From Morinoia aosen (Eukaryota > Arthropoda > Malacostraca > Amphipoda > Talitridae), in contig CM059562.1 in assembly GCA_030386875.1 (NCBI GenBank), forward strand, positions 62,246,201 through 62,310,200: a stretch of 64,000 bases of DNA, in the 5' to 3' direction. The position numbers and the translations under genes were made by a program. Below the pieces are notes generated by a model. It searched no databases. It was not told where the DNA came from and saw nothing but the letters and a program-made list of their open reading frames with translations. Shown piece after piece: positions 57,253 through 64,000 of this stretch. Numbering within the stretch: the stretch's first letter is position 1; the number at the start of each line of letters is the position of its first letter.

Positions 57253-59971
57253 TGAAATGGACGTGTAAGTAAAGCAGGACAGTTTCGAACATGTACCGAG
57301 GAAAACCTGATCTCTGAAGAGCATGGACACATTCATTTGCAAATAGTGACACATTTTCTCAGTACGAGTGCATGATCGAGTACATCATTCACAGTGATGA
57401 AACAAGGTAAAATACATTTGATTCTGAGGAGATGAAATTCACCCGACATCCAGCATGTACTAGATTTTCGGTCCAAACAACTATACCAATGTGAAGTAGG
57501 GCCTATGCAGTGTTTTCTTTTGATGCTTTTCCACCGCTGTTGATCTTAAACTTATTCCTGGTATTCAGTGCACACACCGTGAACACGCACCAGTGGGAAG
57601 AAATGCTTGTAACAGTGAAGTAACATTTTCAAATTTGAGTACTAAGCAATTATTTCTTGTTTTTAGAGGGATTGAGGTCCAAAACACACGTCGCGCCCAC
57701 TGCAGCAATTGTTAGGACGTTACCGTGGAGACATTTTGGACTGCCCAATGTAGTGTTCCATCTTGAATATTTTTGAACCAACGAGAGCTGACTGTAAAAA
57801 ACGCATAAGAAAAGTGGACAAGTTGTGATTACTAGACGATGTGTGGAAGCAAATACCGCAGACGGCTGCCACAATGTTGATCAAGTTTGTGTCAAAACTT
57901 TGGCTGACCTGAATTGGTACGGATGCCTTTCCAGCGAAGTTTTGAGTCTGTAAACTCGTATACCTTTGTATTTCCTCAGACTTCTTCGGATTACCCCAAT
58001 TCTGCATTGAACATTTTGAATTGAATAATAACACCCTGACGGGATATGATTAATTATTTCCCGCTCATGCAAATAAATATTTCTGCGCTATTGAACAAGT
58101 GTTGCGACAAGCCTGCATATTCACTTCGTCTCTGCAGTAAGAACTGCGTAGATCATACTTGAAGACATAAGTCGATATGAGTTCGCTACGATTTAATTTG
58201 CGTTCATACTTCGAATATTCTGGAAGCTTTCCCCTGGAAATAAAGCTTTCGCATACAACGGCAGCGGCTGCGTCACGAATGCGTTACGGCTGCATTTCCC
58301 TCCTGCAACTGTTATTCAAGATATCTTCAAATCTCTATTCATTTTATTACCAATGCAAGAATTTCATATTTTTTCGAAGATTTCGTATCAGGAATTATTT
58401 ACAAGTTATCGATACTTTAAGGCATATTTCCATGTCCGTTACGGATAATTTAAAAATGATCCTCAATTTTCATTGCACACGTATTTTCAGCTGTAAGCGG
58501 TCACCATCAAGGCAACCTGACTTTGCTGGCAGAGCCTTTGGCAGGGGACACCAAGGCGCCATGAAATGCTACTAGCGCAACTCGGCGTGCCTCACCCCCT
58601 GGGTGTGGGCCGTTGTCCCAAAACCCCTTTTTATTCTAATGACGGCAATGAGCTTATCCTTTGGCAATAAGGGAATACTTATACATCCAATTACGACACC
58701 TCGTGAGAGTTACTTATTCTGTGACGATCATCACTGAGCTGACGCGACCGACAGTCATCAATGATGGATTTCCCACCAGGGCGGTCTCTTCCCCTCCAGG
58801 TGGCAGCTCCTATGAAGTTGAGTGTTGCAATTCATTATATGTCATTTTTTAACTCTATTGTATTTCTCTCAGGTCGAAGTGTGATCGAGAACGCATAGCA
58901 CTAATCGCAAATGCTATGTACATGAGATTGGTTCTTTGTTAGTAATTCTAATCTTCATCTCATGAGTATCAACTCTTATTCGTTTCGAAAAGATATGAAA
59001 TTTCCATTCTGAAACCGATGACTATCTCTAGGCACGAAGCAAATTCACGTTACCAAAGGAAATTATCAGAAACTGTATACATGTCAAATGAACGCATACA
59101 TGATTGAATTAACGACGAAAATACAGAAAATATCCGCTCAACCTTGAAAATTAACACGTGATGCCGCAAAGATACGACGGAAAAGAAATATATTAGAAAT
59201 ACCACCGAGAATCACGACAGACGCGTTAGCGAATTGTCATAAAACAAGAACTTTGTAAACATTTTTGTGACTATTGGTATATGTCACGAGGCAGTGATAT
59301 GCCATTCTCATCTGACTTCTTCTTACTACAGAAGCATCCCATTGTGCCACGTTCATCCTACATTTGTGCTGATCGGAAATGCTTTAGAACACTTATGTTT
59401 GGGAAATGAAACTTGGTATTATTAGCCTCCTAATGATACGTGGAGATTACAAAGTCAGTCAACATTTGAGTGATATCAATAGCAAGTATAATTTCTTTGC
59501 AGATAATCCGAAACAACAACAGAAGAACGAAGAGCCGTTGTTCGCGCTCACCTGCGTGAAATGAAGTGAATAAGGTGGGAAAAACTTTCACCCGTTTGTG
59601 TTCAGTTTTCCTTCCACCAGGCTACCTATTAAGACACTGGTTTGCAAATTAACGCGAACTGACGAACTTGTATTGTTGCAGAAGAACGATGTTCATTGAG
59701 GTCACTTGTAAAACCTGCAACTGAACTGACTGTACATGATGAAATCAAACGTTGCCCTAGGACATCTACCAGCCTACCAGGAGGCCAAGCAAGAAAGTAG
59801 AGGTTTGATTTGCAGCGCAGGGTTTGCCAAAGCTAGATGTCGTGAGGCAAAATTTGATATTATCCTCTAAACTTTACACAGCTGACCTATTTGGACGTTG
59901 TTCATTTGCGTGTATATATATTTGAACTTGTTAGCAACGGCCATGAAAGCTAGCTTGCGAATAAAGCAGGG
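57253..59971. other. anonymous DNA with one long unassigned ORF
   Basis: No recognised gene. Plus strand 58177-58575 is open from a true ATG for 132 codons; it is Ser/Phe/Arg-rich, changes composition halfway, has no domain or transmembrane pattern I trust, and may be chance. Confidence 0.3.
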
Positions 59972-60196
59972 TTATGCCAAGAAAAATTGGCCAGTTCTGA
60001 ATGCTGTGTTGCTTTCTGTGGAAGTAGTTGAATAGTGCTTGAAACCAATGTAGGTGAGATGGTGGCTAGGAGTGTCAATTGGGACTGCTGAATTAACTAC
60101 ACCAGCATCAATTCCAACGCCTAGAATTTCCGTGTGACTGCCATCTTGAAGTAGCCACCTCACTGCCATAACCCGGGGCCCGCTGTCACTCAGCAT
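59972..60196 (-). CDS. hypothetical ORF or terminal exon, 74 codons
   Basis: Opens with MLSDSGPRVMAVRWLLQDGS and ends FRTGQFFLA. A pyrimidine run (T9 then CACTTATCACGACGAG) lies just upstream on the minus strand and could serve as a splice acceptor. Composition is balanced and protein-like compared with other short frames in the window. No family is recognised and no other exon was found; it may be chance. Confidence 0.2.
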   Translation of the reverse strand: MLSDSGPRVMAVRWLLQDGSHTEILGVGIDAGVVNSAVPIDTPSHHLTYIGFKHYSTTSTESNTAFRTGQFFLA

Positions 60197-60487
60197 GCTC
60201 GTCGTGATAAGTGAAAAAAAAAGTTAGGGACTGCAATAACACTCAAAACACTCAAGCATTAATTAATGGAAAAATAGTTTAAATTAAATTCGCTTGATAA
60301 GCTACTATCAAATGTGCACTCCATTAATAAATATTGAATTAATTGAATTACAATTATGGCTCGAGTCTTATAACATTTACGTTCCGCGAGTGGTTGGAGT
60401 TCAGGCGAGTGATGTTTGACTAGTACGAACGACGGGAAGTGCGGCTCTCTGGACGAAAAGGTCATTGTAGTTGCCGGACAAGTAGCC

Positions 60488-61073
60488 GTCTCCAACAAGT
60501 AAGTGACCGGACAGGTGGCAGACATGAGCGTCTCCAACGTTAGTGACCGGACAAGTAGCAGCCAAGAGCGTCTCCAACAAGTAAGTGACCAGCCGATAAC
60601 CAGCCAAGCGCGTCTCCAACAAATAAATGACCAGCCGAGAACCAGCCAAGAGCGTCTCCAACAAGTAAACGACCAGCCGAGAACCAGCCAAGAGCGTCTC
60701 CAACAAGTAAACGACCAGCCGAGAACCAGCCAAGAGCGTCTCCAACAAGTAAACGACCAGCCGAGAACCAGCCAAGAGCGTCTCCAACAAGTAAATGACC
60801 AGCCGAGTACCAGCCAAGAGCGTCTCCAACAAGTAAACGATCAGCCGAGTACCAGCCAAGAGCGTCTCCAACAAGTAAACGACCAGCCGAGAACCAGCCA
60901 AGAGCGTCTCCAACAAGTAAATGACCAGCCGAGAACCAGCCAAGAGCGTCTCCAACAAGTAAACGACCAGCCGAGAACCAGCCAAGAGCGTCTCCAACAA
61001 GTAAGTGACCAGACAAGTGGCAGACAAGAGCGTCTCCAGCGGATGATTATCCAGGCAACGGGCAGTCAAGAGC
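60488..61073. repeat. 42-bp VNTR, 14 units
   Basis: GTCTCCAAC marks each unit at 60488, 60530, 60570 and then every 42 bp to 60990, with a final diverged unit at 61032. One early unit is 40 bp. The core unit is GTCTCCAACAAGTAAACGACCAGCCGAGAACCAGCCAAGAGC in two parts (GTCTCCAACAAGTAAACGAC then CAGCCGAGAACCAGCCAAGAGC). Because 42 is divisible by three, three frames stay open: plus 60503-61147 (14-residue unit ERLQQVNDQPRTSQ), minus 60401-61159 (unit LLETLLAGSRLVVY) and minus 60540-61016 (unit GDALGWFSAGRLLV). The 40-bp unit breaks the plus frame at the left. I regard it as a minisatellite unless transcription is shown. Confidence 0.93.
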
Positions 61074-64000
61074 GACTTTACCTCGGTGAAGAATCCAAGA
61101 TGCACACGAAAAGTAAAACAAAGATGAGCAGTTGTGACGCTCTGTAATAAACAGCACATGACTCATCTGTTATAGATGATGGAGATGTTCGGGAAAAAGT
61201 CTGGTGTGTCAGTGTTTCTGTAGGCTGATGGAAATTTATCAGCTAGGGTGGTGCGTTGAGAAATACAGACTCCACCGTATTAAATCGATTTTAAGAACTT
61301 CCGGCCGTCGATTTTATGTAAGCCTGAGATATTTTTAAATAAATTGAAAGGTTGTCCATAAGTGTAACTTATAATTAATTGGCGAGTACAACGAGCTAAA
61401 TATGCAGCACTCTAACATCAACCAATAAATTTGTACGTTAGCTAAAGGTGGACAACAACATCATAAACCACGCGTGAAAGCTGTCAGGATCTGTCCCTAT
61501 GTCAATCCACGCAGACCTGCACAAGCAACGAAAGTTTTTTTGAAATATTGTAACATTGTCTCACATTTTGAGCAAAGAAATTATATTTGTTAGTGATGTC
61601 TCTGGAATGTATCGACACAATATGGTCAATATGTGGTTAGAGATTTGTCTACCTCGAAATACTTCCCAGTAATTTTTTTACTTGGCTTTACTTTTTTCTT
61701 GTTTTGGTAATTAAATTTATGAAAAATTACCCAATCCGAAACAATGAAACCCCCTGTCATCAGATTTTCGATTTTCGTAAATTTTTTCGCAGCTAAGGCA
61801 TACAAACCCATTTTTTTCCCAAAGTACTTTTTGGCGACCTATTCCTACATTAGTTAGTTTCACAAAAGATTGCTAATGATCGACTCAAATAGCTAATCAA
61901 CCGACGTTTGGCGGCAATTCAGGGAGATTTGCTCACGCTAGGAGATAGGTGGACGTAGAAATCTTCCGTTGCACAGAAGACTGTTTTGAGGAGACTATAG
62001 TCCTGGGAATATCCATCGCAGTCCACATCTAAAGAATGGTGACCGGGAACAAACTTTACGCATTTTATGTTATTCATCACAAAATAATTGACAGAATTAC
62101 ATTTTAAATCAAAAATTTGTCCGAGCTTTAATCTAAGCGTATTTCTAAGGCATATTCAAGTCTAATGTCCGACGTCAGATGCGACAAATAAGTTGTGATA
62201 CTAAGAAAAGTCTTGTAAATCAGTCTATTTTTCGGTGCTAAATATTCGTGATCTGTGATGAATTTTTACGCTTAATCATTCAAAAACCTAACATTCAGGT
62301 ACCCTCGTAACTCATTTTCAGTCCCTAGAAAACCGTGTAAAAATAATGATTTATATGTTAAATTTGCTATCAAGTAAAATTTGGTCAACACAACAAAGAA
62401 AAAAGCCCAAAATTCAACAGTTGAAGTGCTAACTCAGCATTTGAAGTGGCTTAGAGCTGTAGTGATTGTTCATTGATGGTTTGTTTCAATTTTATTACTT
62501 GCCTTTATTACATGTTTCGTTTTGAAACTAATTCCAGTGATATAATTTCGTTAAATACTAATCAACCCATCAGAAGTTTGAGATTGGTCATTGAATGCAT
62601 TCACAACCAATTGCGGGGACCAAGAAGATTGTAATTTCATTCGCCACTCTTTTTTCACTCTGTTGGAGCGGCGTAAAAAAATAATCCGTGATCATTTTAG
62701 GTAGAAAAGGTCTTGCGATATCGAATTTGCTTGATATGAGGACAAAGGACCTTCTCACGACAGTGGAACACACTTATTACATCTATTTTAATCAGAGTGT
62801 GATAAAACTGAGTAATTACTGGGTAACTCATTCCAACAAGTAATAATTCTCAAACGGAAATTTTCTTGAAATATTTCTCGATTTTATCAATTTTATTTTT
62901 ACATCAATATAGTATACTTCTCGTGTGTAATCCCGGGTAAGAATTTTTATTTGGGATTACGATCCGTCGCTAAATCAGCTTTTCTGTGAAATGTTGAAAT
63001 TTTAGCTGAAAAGCTCGCAAAGCAATTGGTAAATTTTCACACCACTGGCTTTGGTAAAAATGCTCGAATCAGAACTCTGATCAATTTTGTTTGCTTTCGT
63101 CTAACGAGCAACAAATTGGATTGTTTTTAAACTAGAATCTGAAAACTGGCGTCCGTGCAAATGTTGAAGCATTCAATCGCAGCATCATCGGATTAACACA
63201 CGCTTGTTCAAGCTGGAAATCTCAACTACAACACCAATATCTGAAGGCAGGAGAGCTTCATGCCGTCCCCCTGTCGTCAAGCAGACTTACACAAAATGTA
63301 CTTGCTCCATGCTATAAAAAATCAATCATGCTCCCAATAGTTCACTGAGAAGCCATTCCTCGGCCATAAACTGTCTTCAGGACTGATTGCCCGCCAAATT
63401 GGTTCTGTTCTAAGGCCAAAAACAAAATTATAACCTTTGGGATTCTGTTGATATCTTGTTTCTTGAGGAATGATACCATCTTTTATAGCATAGACCTCTA
63501 TTTTAAACAGTGAAATAAAATTGATGCAGAAAATATAATGTTTTATATTGTTATCAAATGAGTGTATTTTCATTTATTAGTTCGAATTTCTGTTCCTTTG
63601 AAAAGTTATATAATTTGTCTGATCATAGATAAACAATACTTTTAAACTAAACCAGTATTTTATTCAAGAGAGTGGTCGTTTCATGTGATATTTTTACTGA
63701 TAAAAAGAATCTATCGTTGATGTTCAGGTTTTCTTTCTGTTTTCATACCGTAGGATCTCCCAAATATGTTTTTTCTACGAGTATTATTACGCCACTAATG
63801 CTTCAGAAATCTAAAAGAGTTAAAAATAAGTTGCTCCTAGTTCATCGCACACTAAAAATCCTACAATTATGTGGGTAAGGTGAAAATCTCACCAAACATA
63901 TGATCATAAGATTTACCATCAAAGAATAAAGCTGAACATTTCTTTCCATCTGTCCATTTTTAGCTGATAATTTGATACGAAATGAAAAAAATCAGCAAAT
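61074..64000. other. anonymous AT-rich DNA to the window end
   Basis: No gene, repeat or RNA recognised. Open frames are under 85 codons and composition-driven. Confidence 0.4.

Noticed and set aside
57132-57354. Tyr/Ile-rich frames over the (TA)n tract
   Set aside because: Produced by the microsatellite on both strands; no other evidence of coding.

Overview
This is a eukaryotic, AT-rich, gene-poor stretch that looks like the genome of an insect or other arthropod. The evidence is indirect: an insect-style Ty3/gypsy LTR retrotransposon, Tc1/mariner, hAT, piggyBac-like and pogo-like DNA transposon copies, a non-LTR retrotransposon fragment, scattered degenerate CCTAA/TTAGG motifs, and many minisatellites. 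There is no operon structure, no prokaryotic gene density, and no rRNA, tRNA gene or CRISPR array that I can support.

Left end (165-8612): one essentially complete Ty3/gypsy retrotransposon on the minus strand. It has two ~838-bp LTRs differing at six bases plus one T-run length change, a leader with a primer binding site embedded in a tRNA-Leu-like sequence, an intact gag, an intact protease/RT/RNase H/integrase pol in the -1 frame, a perfect A AAA AAC slippery heptamer in the overlap, a ~1.4-kb non-coding tail and a G-rich polypurine tract. The parts form one replication unit: the gag stop and the pol frame meet at the slippery site, the PBS abuts the 5' LTR, and the PPT abuts the 3' LTR. 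It appears young and possibly still functional.

8.6-20.5 kb: anonymous AT-rich DNA with two minisatellites. 20.5-23.2 kb: a decayed Tc1-like transposon with 228-bp terminal inverted repeats, a frameshifted transposase that has lost its first catalytic Asp, and a nested ~1.0-kb insertion flanked by a 7-bp direct repeat. 23.4-28.1 kb: a non-LTR reverse-transcriptase tail, a diverged ~1-kb tandem duplication, a 1.34-kb hAT-like element whose empty site can be read from the surrounding repeat array, and a mariner transposase relic. 28-64 kb: anonymous DNA carrying a pair of piggyBac-like MITEs (30.7 and 48.7 kb), a long-TIR MITE with TA target (40.2 kb), a pogo/Tigger-like MITE (42.5 kb), a textbook hAT MITE with perfect 8-bp target duplication (50.2 kb), a recent 307-bp tandem duplication (55.3 kb), several satellites, and a 42-bp VNTR (60.5 kb) open in three frames.

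Host genes: none is proven. Two places deserve attention: a TATA box, short 5'UTR, ATG and immediate splice donor at 44.98-45.09 kb, the layout seen in many insect cuticle-type genes, and an exon-intron-exon arrangement ending in a stop at 38.3-38.5 kb. Both are inference from sequence signals only.
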